Part shown: positions 9,301-17,015 of the stretch, piece by piece
How positions within the stretch are numbered: position 1 is the first letter of the stretch
Layout of the letters: every line of letters begins with the position of its first letter
DNA from: JAGTVB01 sp049282355
GTDB lineage: Bacteria; Pseudomonadota; Gammaproteobacteria; HK1
Direction: 5' to 3'
DNA length: 64,000 nucleotides
NCBI GenBank assembly: GCA_049282355.1
Contig: JBAPTW010000152.1
Span: 1-64,000 of the forward strand
Translations under genes and position numbers: made by a program
The notes under the pieces: generated by a model
The model's input: the letters and a program-made list of their open reading frames with translations, nothing else
Database searches by the model: none
Told to the model about the DNA's origin: nothing

Positions 9301-10018
9301 CGTTTGAGGAGGCCTCTATCGAGGTAGCGTAAGGGTCGGTTTTTAGGAAAACGTTTCCCGCCGGGGTCTTGATCTCGTACTTGTACAGCGCGCCATCGGC
9401 TACCCCGGGAATAAACAGCTCCCATATTCCCGAGAGCCCCAGGAGCCGCATTTGATGTACTCGTCCGTCCCATTGGTTGAACGTTCCAACGACGCTTACT
9501 CGCGCTGCATTCGGGGCCCACAGCGAAAACCGCACGCCGTCCACGCCCCCCGCTCGTCGCGGGTGGGCGCCAAAAAGGTGGAACGCCTGGAGGTGCTCAC
9601 CCGCCGCGAGCTTCGCCAGATCCTCTTCGGTGAAGGCCGATATCTTGATGGCATAGGGATCGTGTAACGTGTGCTCCGCACCCTGCTCATCGGTGACGAT
9701 CAGGCAGTAACCGCTGCCGTTGATGAGTCCTGGTAAGCTGCCCTCAAAGAGCCCTGAGGGGTGGATTTTCACCAACTGATGTTTGCGCGTCCCCTTTCCT
9801 TCTGTCCCCTGTGCCGCAAACACCTCCTTGGCCTGGGGGAGGAAGACGCGAATGACCGTCCTGTCATCTTGCTCCGAATAGTGAGGACCCAGTACCGCGT
9901 GCGGTGCCTGATGCCGCGACTCGATGATCCGTTGAACCTCTTCTTCAGCCATGCTCATCCTTACGCTGTGCTCCTGTCGTCTAAAGCGATCCTTCATGCG
10001 CGCCAGCCGCCTGCTCAT
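6359..10018 (-). CDS. glgB: tandem glycogen branching enzyme: truncated pseudo-GlgB fused to a full GlgB
   Basis: 1219 residues, against about 730 for normal GlgB. Residues 25-255 carry an N1 module (RIIESRHQAPHAVLGPH) and a CBM48 (FSLWAPNAARVSVVGTFNQW). Residues 270-450 are a shortened, degenerate GH13 barrel. The nucleophile loop is HVDAVLVDPL, with the invariant Arg replaced by Leu426, and the acid/base Glu and SHDEVVH motif are absent. From 463 (EIQRLVHGRHRDPFAILGPH) a complete second enzyme follows: N1, CBM48, and a barrel with Asp870 (FDGLRVDAV), Glu in MAEEST (921-926) and Asp991 (SHDEVVH). The C-terminal half should make alpha-1,6 branches; the front half is probably a non-catalytic glucan-binding module. 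The frame is continuous, so this is a real fusion. A better start may be the Met at codon 23 (AAGGA 6 nt upstream). It precedes lon. Confidence 0.92.
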   Translation of the reverse strand: MSRRLARMKDRFRRQEHSVRMSMAEEEVQRIIESRHQAPHAVLGPHYSEQDDRTVIRVFLPQAKEVFAAQGTEGKGTRKHQLVKIHPSGLFEGSLPGLINGSGYCLIVTDEQGAEHTLHDPYAIKISAFTEEDLAKLAAGEHLQAFHLFGAHPRRAGGVDGVRFSLWAPNAARVSVVGTFNQWDGRVHQMRLLGLSGIWELFIPGVADGALYKYEIKTPAGNVFLKTDPYATSIEASSNAAAIVCSLAQVHHWKDHSWLASRFERDVVQKAESAIYLFEIDLKAWASIAGEGAEGAHYRSLATPRLISEVKGKGFTHVFIPLSANPSSHDGFGYTPSRSCGTPADLMALIDFCHQSGLGVVVPGMGSSMPVDGTALNWFDGTRLYEDDTQRTGPRVRFDFARGEIKSAVLSSVTFWQHHYHVDAVLVDPLTAALHADCWREGHERPAPMLLIVRAERHPERLPEHEIQRLVHGRHRDPFAILGPHAGTDDNVQIVRAFLPRAEQAYVVMDGYPWLRHQLAKVDARGLFAGTIAPLGAEPKYQVQVLEPGGSSYTYRDPYAYRSWLFTLYDRQLFHEGNHYHVFRKLGAHPHVREGETGVSFAVWAPNAEGVSVVGSFNSWTGSQHQMKLHEDAGVWELFVPGLDEGELYKYEIRTAHGGLCLKADPYAFYCEVAPQTASIVCEVQGRYRWQDQDWMEKRAANDMWQSPVAIYEVHVGSWRRTADGQRLFYTALAERLVPYVKRLGFTHIELLPIAEHPYEPSWGYQISSFYAPTSRFGRPEDLMAFIDRCHQEGIGVILDWVPAHFPKDAHALGRFDGTSLYEHADPRKGEHRDWGTLIFNYGRHEVENFLIANAFFWLETYHFDGLRVDAVASMLYLDYSRLPGEWIPNRFGGNENLEAIEFLKHTNSIVHARFPGVMLMAEESTAWPRVSRPVEDGGLGFGFKWNMGWMHDVLTYMQERPEHRRQHYRRLTFGFHYAFEENFVLSLSHDEVVHLKRSLLEKMPGDEWQQFANLRLLYAFMYVHPGKKLLFMGGEIGQRREWNHAASVDWQLLDFELHRSLSRFVADLNGLYRSAPALHEVDFGREGFEGIDLDSPEQNVIAFLRKARDPRDTVLFVANFSAVSYASYRIGVPFPTFYRELFNSDAVAYGGRGRGLPAQGATAEEKAWHGYRFSLSLPLPPLTALVLQPLPAAIADTSGYSSIEHAGSDNGSASRGLS

Positions 10019-10189
10019 GGCGACCGGATGGCTTTCGCACTCTCATGTGCTTCACAGCTGCTGCCGTCTGCCTGCAGTCCTTAATTCCGGTGGTTAGCGC
10101 CGCTGGCACCACCTCGAGCCGAGCTTCTGGCGCAGCAACGTCAGCCTCAAGTGCCAAAATGGAAGGGTCGACCCTGCTTCCGATCCTCG

Positions 10190-10226
10190 CCGCTATGTCG
10201 AGCGAAGTCGTCTTCGCAACAGTTGT
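10190..10226 (+). repeat. weak MITE right-end trace
   Basis: GCCGCTATGTCGAGCGAAGTCG then CAACAGTTGT resembles the right end of the GAAGCTGTTTT repeat and abuts the stop of the DUF2459 gene. It is degenerate, and no left end was found. Confidence 0.35.
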
Positions 10227-10874
10227 TTAGCGCAGACTCTCTCCCACTCGGCTTGCTTGATAGATGACATTGCCGGCAGTCATCGCTGTGTCGACATTCA
10301 TTGGCACCCCCGCCCGTCGCAAGCCTTCGGCAACCCAATGGTTGCAGTTGTAGAAGACAGAATACCTGCCTTTAGCGGGGTAAAACCAGCTTTCACCATA
10401 CAGCCCGGGCCCCAAAGGCTGAGCTCGCTGGCCATGGGGCCGCACCAGGCTGGTATGGATGAAGCGAACAAGATCCACAGCGCCCTGCACCGACACTCGC
10501 AGCGCCACGATGTCGCTGTTTACAAAATATTCGGATACCGATCGGTCAAAGCCTACCACATGCAACACACTTTGCGTCGGCATCAACGCCGCTCGCAGTG
10601 CCATCCCCAATGTGACCTTTGGCGCACGATAGAAGGCCTCGTCCCCCCACCCCACCTCCAGATAGGCTCGGCCGACGAAATCGCTTTTCTCCGGCCACAG
10701 TTGCGCCGGAATATCGGCATAGCGAAGGGCGATTCCCGTGTGCCAGCCATGGCTGAGCACATAGATGGTGCGCTCAGTGCTCGGCGCTTCGGCGCTTCCC
10801 GCCACGCTCGGGAGCGCCGCCTGAAATAGGGACGTGGTGAGCAACAAGAAAACCCATCGATATATAGCGGGCAT
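10227..10874 (-). CDS. DUF2459 family exported protein
   Basis: From the ATG at 10874 the product is 215 residues, beginning with a signal peptide (MPAIYRWVFLLLTTSLFQAA, cleavage near AGSAEA). The mature protein shows the DUF2459 hallmarks: VLSHGWHTGIALR near the start, a VGWGDEAFY block, and YNCNHWVAEGLRRAG at the C-terminus. The conserved His, Asp and Cys suggest a hydrolase-like or NlpC/P60-like periplasmic fold, but no activity is known for the family. A longer frame begins at 10937, but the extra 21 residues would precede the signal peptide, so I reject it. Confidence 0.8.
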   Translation of the reverse strand: MPAIYRWVFLLLTTSLFQAALPSVAGSAEAPSTERTIYVLSHGWHTGIALRYADIPAQLWPEKSDFVGRAYLEVGWGDEAFYRAPKVTLGMALRAALMPTQSVLHVVGFDRSVSEYFVNSDIVALRVSVQGAVDLVRFIHTSLVRPHGQRAQPLGPGLYGESWFYPAKGRYSVFYNCNHWVAEGLRRAGVPMNVDTAMTAGNVIYQASRVGESLR

Positions 10875-10957
10875 TGCGGGCAGTGATGTTCGACAATCGA
10901 GGCGAGGAGCTGAATACGAACCGAGGGAAAACTTCACCGAGCCCTATAAGCACCTCA

Positions 10958-11005
10958 GAGCTGCCTTAAAGAATGTCGCGAGTGCCGGCAAAGCCAAAGT
11001 GGGCG
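10958..11005 (+). repeat. MITE left-end fragment
   Basis: GAGCTGCCTTAAAGAATGTCGCGAGTGCCGG, preceded by TCA, matches the left end of the repeat family. The right end is missing. The remaining 11006-11145 stretch shows nothing else. Confidence 0.55.
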
Positions 11006-11145
11006 GCAAACAATCGGAGTCTATGAAAAACGCCCATGAAGGCAACTCGTTACCCCCATGTCAGGTGAGCATTGCCCAGCCAACGAGAGTGACGCTGCCG
11101 AAGGTCCTTAGCAAGTCACTCCGAGAGGCTTGGAGCCTTTCAGTA

Positions 11146-12153
11146 TCAGCCACCAATATAGGACATCTCTATTCTCGGAAGCGCCGCCGTCTCAGCCGAG
11201 CGCCTTTCGGAATAACGATCGTGGCGCCGCGACCAAATAGCCGCTATCGCCTGCGCGATGTAATCATCAGCGGCACCGCCGCGAACGAGGTACCTTAGAT
11301 CATGTCCCGCGGATGCAAATAAACAGGTATAGAGCCGCCCCTCAGCCGAAAGCCGCACGCGCGTGCAGTTGCCACAGAATGGCTGGGTAACTGAGGTGAT
11401 GATGCCGATCTCACCTTGTCCATCTTGGTATTTCCAGCGGCTGGCGACTTCTCCCGGGTAGTTGGGAGACACCGGCGCGAGAGGCCACTCACGGTGAATG
11501 CTGTCGACAATCTCTGCACCTGCGACAACCTCGTCAAGCCGCCAACCGTTGGACTTTCCAACGTCCATATACTCAATGAAGCGCACGATATGGCCGGTCC
11601 CGCGAAACCGGCGTGCCATCGGCACGATACTATGATCATTGACGCCGCGTTTGACGACCATATTGATCTTCGCAGGGGGAAATCCAACGTTGGCCGCGTT
11701 GCTCAGGGCCTCCTCGACACGGCTTACTGGAAACCCCACGTCGTTCATTGCTCTGAATGTCTGATCATCGAGCGCATCCAAGCTCAAGGTCAAACGCTTC
11801 AGCCCCGCATCCCGCAGTGCTCGAGCCTTGGCCCGTGTCAAACACGCTCCATTGGTCGTCAGGCTTAGATCGCTCAAGCCCGGAAGCGCCGCGAGCATTT
11901 CCACCAGCCGCTCGAGCTCTCGGCGCAGCAACGGCTCTCCGCCGGTTAGCCGAATTTTCCGCACGCCCATGGCTATGAGGACGCGAGCAATGCGGGCGAT
12001 CTCTTCGAAGCTCAGCAGAGCCCGTCGTGCGAGAAATGGGTACCCAGCGCCATAGGTCGCTTTCGGCATGCAATAGATGCAGCGAAAGTTACAGCGATCG
12101 GTAACGGAGATCCGAAGGTCGCGGATGTGTCGTCCGCATACGTCCGTAGGCAA
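11146..12153 (-). CDS. moaA: GTP 3',8-cyclase MoaA
   Basis: 335 residues. This radical SAM enzyme converts GTP to 3',8-cyclo-GTP, the first step of molybdenum cofactor synthesis. The N-terminal [4Fe-4S] ligands are Cys21, Cys25 and Cys28 (CNFRCIYC). The C-terminal second cluster motif is present (FCGNCTRVRLSAEG...LYTCLF), as is the Gly-Gly tail (MSYIGG) needed for activity. The assigned start is TTG at 12153, with GAGGAGG about 11 nt upstream. It lies 90 bp downstream of an orphan nuoB on the same strand. The only other Moco-like gene here is the MoaD-like fusion at 13387; moaB, moaC and moaE are not in the window. Confidence 0.95.
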   Translation of the reverse strand: MPTDVCGRHIRDLRISVTDRCNFRCIYCMPKATYGAGYPFLARRALLSFEEIARIARVLIAMGVRKIRLTGGEPLLRRELERLVEMLAALPGLSDLSLTTNGACLTRAKARALRDAGLKRLTLSLDALDDQTFRAMNDVGFPVSRVEEALSNAANVGFPPAKINMVVKRGVNDHSIVPMARRFRGTGHIVRFIEYMDVGKSNGWRLDEVVAGAEIVDSIHREWPLAPVSPNYPGEVASRWKYQDGQGEIGIITSVTQPFCGNCTRVRLSAEGRLYTCLFASAGHDLRYLVRGGAADDYIAQAIAAIWSRRHDRYSERRSAETAALPRIEMSYIGG

Positions 12154-12243
12154 AACCCGCAGCGCCTCCTCAAATTGTTATTTCTTGGTTGTGGAGAGTG
12201 CTTTGTGCCACACCGTGAGCCAGCCGCCCATTGCTGCCCCTCG

Positions 12244-12720
12244 CTAGCGTGCGATGGTATTGGTACGCCGTATTTTCTCGTGCAGCTGCAAAATACCGTA
12301 CAGGAGCGCCTCCGCGGTTGGCGGGCAGCCCGGCACGTAGATATCCACCGGAACGATGCGGTCACATCCCCGAACGACCGCATACGAGTAATGATAATAT
12401 CCGCCGCCATTGGCGCACGAACCCATGGAGATGACCCATCGCGGCTCTGCCATTTGGTCGTAAACCTTACGCAACGCGGGCGCCATTTTATTCACCAGCG
12501 TCCCCGCGACAATCATCACATCAGATTGGCGCGGACTTGGGCGAAATATCATGCCAAACCGATCCAAGTCATAGCGAGCCGCACCCGCATGCATCATCTC
12601 AACTGCGCAACAGGCAAGCCCGAACGTCATCGGCCACATAGAACCCGTGCGCGCCCAGTTAATCAGCTTGTCCGCACTTGTCGTTACGTAGCCCTTCTCG
12701 AAAACACCTTCTATAGACAT
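12244..12720 (-). CDS. nuoB: NADH-quinone oxidoreductase subunit B, orphan copy
   Basis: 158 residues, typical NuoB length. The subunit carries cluster N2, which passes electrons to quinone in complex I. All four N2 cysteine ligands are visible: the tandem Cys37-Cys38 (ACCAVEMM), Cys102 (GSCANGGGYY) and Cys132 (YVPGCPPTAEALL). The gene stands alone: no other nuo gene, hydrogenase or formate-lyase gene is in the window. It may be a second copy serving a remote complex I, or a subunit of a variant complex. The ATG at 12720 gives the normal MSIEGVFEKG start. Confidence 0.93.
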   Translation of the reverse strand: MSIEGVFEKGYVTTSADKLINWARTGSMWPMTFGLACCAVEMMHAGAARYDLDRFGMIFRPSPRQSDVMIVAGTLVNKMAPALRKVYDQMAEPRWVISMGSCANGGGYYHYSYAVVRGCDRIVPVDIYVPGCPPTAEALLYGILQLHEKIRRTNTIAR

Positions 12721-13034
12721 GGGGGTGATAATCTCCTACACCAGCGGCTTATCGTTCATCGGCATTTCCGCTCGTGCGCAAGCGCCATCCCCGCACGGCG
12801 CCTTCGAGGCGGTTCTAAAATGCCGCGACCGCCGGCACCACAGCAAGGCCACATGTACGCAAAACCTACAGTTCCCGACAGGATCAGTCAACTCTTCTCA
12901 TCGAAAAGGCGCTACTGGTGATGCTATTTCACCATCCCGGTATCGTATCGACTCAATACATTTCTGGCAAGGCAAGATTTCCTGTGGTAGACCCCGAACG
13001 AAAAGTGCTGGAAACTCTCAAGAAGTAAAGTCGC
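12721..13034. other. intergenic region with a degenerate MITE left end
   Basis: 314 bp without a credible gene. At 12806-12850 the sequence GAGGCGGTTCTAAAATGCCG then CGACCGCCGG matches a degraded left end of the repeat family. It holds the upstream region of nuoB; no clear promoter was picked out. Confidence 0.5.
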
Positions 13035-13313
13035 TTATTTATCCGAGTGCCCAAGAGGTTTTTCCGGTGCTATTCGATCGCGAACTCGTTGCTTTAGCTC
13101 CTTGGACTCGGGAAAACGCTCCTCAGTCTTTCTCGACCAAATCAGGTCACCATCTACTCGAACCTCGAATATGCCACCGGTTCCCGGAGCGAGCGCCACC
13201 TCGCCAAGCTCGGCCTCGAAGGTCGTAAGAAGCTCCTGCGCCATCCACGCAGCACGCAGCAACCATCGGCATTGGGTACAATATCGAATCTCCACCCGCG
13301 GTTGATTCACCAT
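13035..13313 (-). CDS. SelT/SelW/SelH (Rdx) family protein, cysteine form
   Basis: 92 residues from the ATG at 13313, which has GGGGA well placed upstream; the ATG 9 nt earlier overlaps that site. The sequence opens PRVEIRYCTQCRWLLRAAW, a thioredoxin-like beta-alpha start with a CxxC motif, where selenoproteins of this family have CxxU. It continues with GTGGIFEVRVDGDLIWSRK and FPESKELKQRVRD, both characteristic. It is probably a small cytosolic redox protein; the physiological partner is unknown. Confidence 0.85.
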   Translation of the reverse strand: MVNQPRVEIRYCTQCRWLLRAAWMAQELLTTFEAELGEVALAPGTGGIFEVRVDGDLIWSRKTEERFPESKELKQRVRDRIAPEKPLGHSDK

Positions 13314-13386
13314 TGCTAACATCCCCTAGATTGACTCTCAAGATTAACCAAACTTATTCATACCAAACCCCATAAGGAGGCTTGCC

Positions 13387-14037
13387 ATGGCGCCCAGTGG
13401 CTCGGCCCCAGTGCCCACTCAACTCAATCTTCATCGGCAGTCAAAAACCCTCGAGCTTAGTTTCGATGAAGGCTCACACTTTATCCTGCCCTGCGAATAC
13501 CTCAGAGTATTCTCCCCCTCCGCCGAGGTACGGGTTGCCGAAAGCCGGGGCGAAGCTGTCATCGGTAAAGAAAATGTGAATATCTCTCGAATAGAGCCCG
13601 TAGGCAATTATGCCGTCAGGCTAGCCTTTGACGATGGCCACGACACGGGCGTTTTCTCCTGGGAAACACTTTATGAGCTCGGCCGCAGCTATGAGGAAAA
13701 TTGGCAGAATTACCTCGATCGTAAACAGGCATTGGAAGCGCAGCGGACAAGGGAACAAAAACCAGGCTCGATGATCCATCGAGTTAAGCTGCGACTACTT
13801 TTTTTTGAGCGCCTCGTCGATCACCTGGGATATGAGACAGAGGATATGATCCTTGAGAGTGCCACGCCGGACGTGCGCGCACTGCTTGCCAGCCTTCGCA
13901 GCCGTGATTCTGCTCTGAGCGAAGTGCTTGCGGACCAGGCGGTCAAGGTAACCATAAACAAACAGTTCGTATCACTGGATACATGGCTACGCGACGGCGA
14001 TGAGGTTGCCATTGTGCCGGTTCGGCCACTGCGTTGA
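13387..14037 (+). CDS. DUF971 domain fused to a MoaD/ThiS-like domain lacking the GG tail
   Basis: 216 residues with two parts. Residues about 10-115 match DUF971, the gamma-butyrobetaine hydroxylase N-terminal-like domain found near Fe-S and Moco genes (LPCEYLRVFSPSAEVR, GHDTGVFSWETLYELGR). After a short linker, residues 129-216 form a MoaD-like beta-grasp domain (VKLRLLFFERLVDHLGYETE, then VTINKQFVSLDTWLRDGDEV). Active sulfur carriers end in Gly-Gly, but this one ends VRPLR, so it cannot be thiocarboxylated in the standard way. A strong AAGGAGG precedes the ATG. It may have a structural or regulatory role near MoaA. The domain calls are firm; the function is inferred. Confidence 0.85.
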   Translation: MAPSGSAPVPTQLNLHRQSKTLELSFDEGSHFILPCEYLRVFSPSAEVRVAESRGEAVIGKENVNISRIEPVGNYAVRLAFDDGHDTGVFSWETLYELGRSYEENWQNYLDRKQALEAQRTREQKPGSMIHRVKLRLLFFERLVDHLGYETEDMILESATPDVRALLASLRSRDSALSEVLADQAVKVTINKQFVSLDTWLRDGDEVAIVPVRPLR

Positions 14038-14183
14038 TCCTTATCCACACACCGACAAACGCAAGAGGCAGAGGGATACGCGAGGAAGGCAAAGTGTCGC
14101 TACTGAGCAGCATGGCGCAACAGGGATAGTGGCGTCACCGGATATCTCGTCTCGGGAGGTGGAAACTGGCTGGTTAATTGCGG

Positions 14184-14936
14184 CTAACCAACGGTGCCCT
14201 GCAGCTCTTCCATCAGTCGCCCCATGACATAATCCATGATCGCCTCTTGCTGGGCGCAAAATTCCCGGGATCGTTGGGAATCGAACTGCAAAGCATACAC
14301 GATCGAGTTCCCCTCCAGCGCCCGACTCCGAATCCAAGCGACAAGCGACAAGGCAGTATCATGAGTGGGCAAACGGATCTTCGCGCACACGCACTCCACA
14401 TCGGTCAGCAAATAGTCCGCCGCGCCATCGGCAACAATGCCCATGCCGGTGGCGGAGATATCCTTAAGGGACACGGTCAATGGCGAACGGCCGTGGCGCT
14501 GCTCAAAGACCTCAATTTGAACCTCCACACGTTTGTCGAGCCGAGGCTCGACGCGGTCAGCGTTACGCCGATTGAATAGACGGTAAAATTCCTTTGCCAC
14601 CTCGCGACTGTACGCTGCCTGGCCATTGAACTGAAAGCTGTAACGCCGGAACCCATCCCCCTCCTCCCGTGAGAGAACCATCGCTGGCAGCTCGACCGTC
14701 TTGCCTAGGTAGGCAGAAGTCAATGCCAAGACCACTTGCTTGCCAATGGGCAGCTGGGGAACATGAGGCTGTGGAAACCGCATGCCTACACCGCCTCTAG
14801 GCACGTCTGTCACCTCTCCCGCATGCGCTTGCCCGCAGCCCGCCCGTACTTCAACACCGAGCTTGACATCCGTCTCTGGAGCGATGGGAATGATGGTGCG
14901 ACCACTTCTTCTAGATTCCTGTGGCGGCATGGTCAA
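14184..14936 (-). CDS. PilZ domain protein
   Basis: 250 residues. The C-terminal half (about 130-215) has a PilZ-like layout: RLDKRVEVQIEVFEQ, then LKDISATGMGIVADG, the D/NxSxxG element of c-di-GMP binders. The N-terminal half repeats the theme weakly (GEVTDVPRGGVGMRF), suggesting a YcgR-like or double PilZ arrangement. The RxxxR element is only partly recognisable, so nucleotide binding is not certain. It is divergent from amrS, with about 260 bp between them. Confidence 0.75.
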   Translation of the reverse strand: MTMPPQESRRSGRTIIPIAPETDVKLGVEVRAGCGQAHAGEVTDVPRGGVGMRFPQPHVPQLPIGKQVVLALTSAYLGKTVELPAMVLSREEGDGFRRYSFQFNGQAAYSREVAKEFYRLFNRRNADRVEPRLDKRVEVQIEVFEQRHGRSPLTVSLKDISATGMGIVADGAADYLLTDVECVCAKIRLPTHDTALSLVAWIRSRALEGNSIVYALQFDSQRSREFCAQQEAIMDYVMGRLMEELQGTVG

Positions 14937-15195
14937 TACTCCTGGAAACAGAAGTTAGCATTGGAACAGGCGATGAAAGACCTATGAGGAAGCCCCGCCC
15001 CTGAATCGGCGAAAGTAAGCGGTTCCTTTAGGACTTGCGCGTAAGCAGGAGTGGTGTCTCAAGCGCTGAGCCTTCAGACCCAAACTAACGCAGCCAATAT
15101 TGGTAAAATGACTGGTTAGAGAAAGTAGTTACGTAGACTAAAGATCAGGCTGTGGCCGAGACGAACTCGGGCCGAATGTCTAGGAGGTAATCTCC

Positions 15196-16293
15196 ATGCG
15201 AGCCAAAAATATTTTCAACGTTTGGCCGACGCGATACTGGCAACGACTCGCTGACGACCGTGTGCAGTGTAATGTGTGTCCGCGCTTTTGCAAGCTGCAC
15301 GAGGGGCAGCGGGGGCTTTGCTTTGTCCGCGCCAATCAGAACAACCGGATTGTGCTTACCTCTTATGGCCGCTCCAGCGGTTTCTGCATCGATCCCATCG
15401 AGAAGAAACCGCTCAATCACTTCCTCCCCGGAACGCCGGTTCTATCGTTTGGAACAGCAGGTTGCAACTTGGCCTGCAAGTTCTGTCAGAACTGGGACAT
15501 CAGTAAGTCCCGCGAATTCGATACCTTAGCCGATGAGGCGCCGCCTGAGATAATCGCCCGTGCTGCCCACGAGCTGGGATGTCGAAGCGTGGCTTATACC
15601 TACAACGACCCAGTCATTTTCATGGAGTACGCTATCGACGTCGCTAGAGCTTGCCGAGAATACGGCATAAAGTCAGTGGCGGTCACTGCGGGCTACATGT
15701 GCGAGGAGCCGCGTGCGGAGTTTTACCAGTTCATGGACGCGGCAAATGTAGATTTAAAGGCGTTTACTGAGCGCTTTTATTGGAAGCTCACCGGTGGTCA
15801 TTTGCAGCCGGTACTGGATACTCTGCTATACCTCAAGCACCATACCGATGTCTGGATCGAGCTCACTACGCTGCTCATTCCAGGCGAAAACGATTCGGAC
15901 GAAGAGCTTGAGGCGGCAACCCAGTGGGTTGTGGAGAACCTAGGGCCCGATGTGCCTATGCATTTCACAGCCTTCCATCCAGATTGGAAAATGCTCGACA
16001 AGCAAGCTACCCCAGCTCAGACTCTGAGCCGAGCGCGCAGGATTGCGATGAGAAACGGCGTTCGGTATGCGTACACTGGAAATGTGCACGACGAAGAGGG
16101 CGGAAGTACGTACTGTCACCGCTGCGGCACGAAACTTATTGGGCGCGACTGGTATACCCTCACCCAATGGGGTCTAAGCGAAGACGGTCGATGCAACTCC
16201 TGCGGCACGGCATGCGTCGGTGTATTCGAGGCAAAACACGGCAATTGGGGTGCCGCTCGACGCCCGGTGCGCCTTAAGGACTTTGCCGCCTAA
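15196..16293 (+). CDS. amrS: AmmeMemoRadiSam system radical SAM enzyme
   Basis: 365 residues, full length. The N-terminal Cys-rich segment (CNVCPRFCKL...RGLCFVR) is typical of this branch of radical SAM proteins. The cluster motif is CNLACKFC at about residues 90-97, and a C-terminal zinc-ribbon (YCHRCGTKLIGRDWY...CNSCG) follows. In other genomes it occurs with AMMECR1 and MEMO proteins, not found here; the substrate is unknown. The start is set by TAGGAGG 7 nt upstream of the ATG. Its TAA stop is the triplet at which a MITE left end begins. Confidence 0.93.
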   Translation: MRAKNIFNVWPTRYWQRLADDRVQCNVCPRFCKLHEGQRGLCFVRANQNNRIVLTSYGRSSGFCIDPIEKKPLNHFLPGTPVLSFGTAGCNLACKFCQNWDISKSREFDTLADEAPPEIIARAAHELGCRSVAYTYNDPVIFMEYAIDVARACREYGIKSVAVTAGYMCEEPRAEFYQFMDAANVDLKAFTERFYWKLTGGHLQPVLDTLLYLKHHTDVWIELTTLLIPGENDSDEELEAATQWVVENLGPDVPMHFTAFHPDWKMLDKQATPAQTLSRARRIAMRNGVRYAYTGNVHDEEGGSTYCHRCGTKLIGRDWYTLTQWGLSEDGRCNSCGTACVGVFEAKHGNWGAARRPVRLKDFAA

Positions 16294-16340
16294 GAAGTTG
16301 TTTTAAAAATGTCGCGAGCGCCGGAGACGCTGGCGCACGA
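16294..16340 (+). repeat. MITE left-end fragment
   Basis: GAAGTTGTTTTAAAAATGTC then GCGAGCGCCGGAGACGC follows the amrS stop without a gap. The right end is missing. Confidence 0.6.
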
Positions 16341-16516
16341 TAGCGCGAATTGTGCGACTCACATGACAGCTGCAGTGCATTTTGTTACTTTTGTAGCTTG
16401 TCCTCGGAAGGTTGCTTGCGGCGAGGACAAACAATAGGAGATTTCTACAGGGGGTGATCGGCTATATCATGATCAATGCGCTTAAAAGTCGGCGCGCGCA
16501 TGGAGAACAATGAAAA

Positions 16517-16708
16517 ATGGACATCTTTACCATTCTGATCATACTCGCCCTACTTGCGACTATCGGGGCACTTGGAACCGGCATAATTGATATGATGCGC
16601 GGGCGTCAGTTCGAACAGCAAAGTAGCCAAGCGATGTGGGCCCGCGTCGGATTCCAAGGGATCGCCATAGTGCTCATGATGATCGCCCTATTTCTGTACT
16701 CGGGGTAA
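16517..16708 (+). CDS. HIG1-like twin transmembrane small protein
   Basis: 63 residues with two membrane helices (about 4-25 and 43-61) separated by MMRGRQFEQQSSQAMWARVG. The M-x-R-G-x-Q ... Q-x-M-x-x-R-V pattern followed by FQGIAIVLMM is the signature of HIG1-type small proteins, associated with respiratory oxidase assembly in mitochondria and proteobacteria. No oxidase genes are nearby. The ATG at 16517 is preceded by a purine-rich stretch. Confidence 0.7.
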   Translation: MDIFTILIILALLATIGALGTGIIDMMRGRQFEQQSSQAMWARVGFQGIAIVLMMIALFLYSG

Positions 16709-16930
16709 ACGCTTCGGAGAGGCTACCGAAAACAGAGACACAAGACGAACGAAGTCGTCGGGAAAGCCCGAACGTGCGTCAGAGGCTCGCTTGGCGCGAG
16801 CCTGGAAAGCATGCGGCTTCAAGCGTCAGGGACAGAGGCGCAGTGTGCTTTTTCGTGAAGACTGCTATTGCTTGGGCGCTGGGTGCAATAGTGAGGGAAA
16901 TGTTGTGGCTCGCGCCTAGGCGCTGACTCA
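16709..16930. other. intergenic stretch, no gene seen
   Basis: Between the HIG1-like gene and the short repeat before pcm. No conserved frame, promoter or hairpin stood out. Confidence 0.4.
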
Positions 16931-17015
16931 GAGGTTGTGAAGAAACCGTAGCGAGAGCACGGTGAAGAGCCCTATCTGATAAGATAGTTATGAGAGGGTG
17001 TTTTCAAACAGCCTC
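16931..17015 (+). repeat. short repeat, subfamily B (GAGGTTGTGAAG...CAAACAGCCTC)
   Basis: An 85-bp element that starts GAGGTTGTGAAGAAACCGTA after TCA and ends TTTTCAAACAGCCTC before TTA, the reverse of the pcm stop codon. It resembles 61806-61899 and is related to the larger family at its ends, but has a different interior. Confidence 0.6.

Noticed and set aside
6359..10018. Assembly duplication as the reason for the double GlgB
   Set aside because: The two halves differ strongly in sequence and one is shortened, so this is an old duplication, not an artefact.
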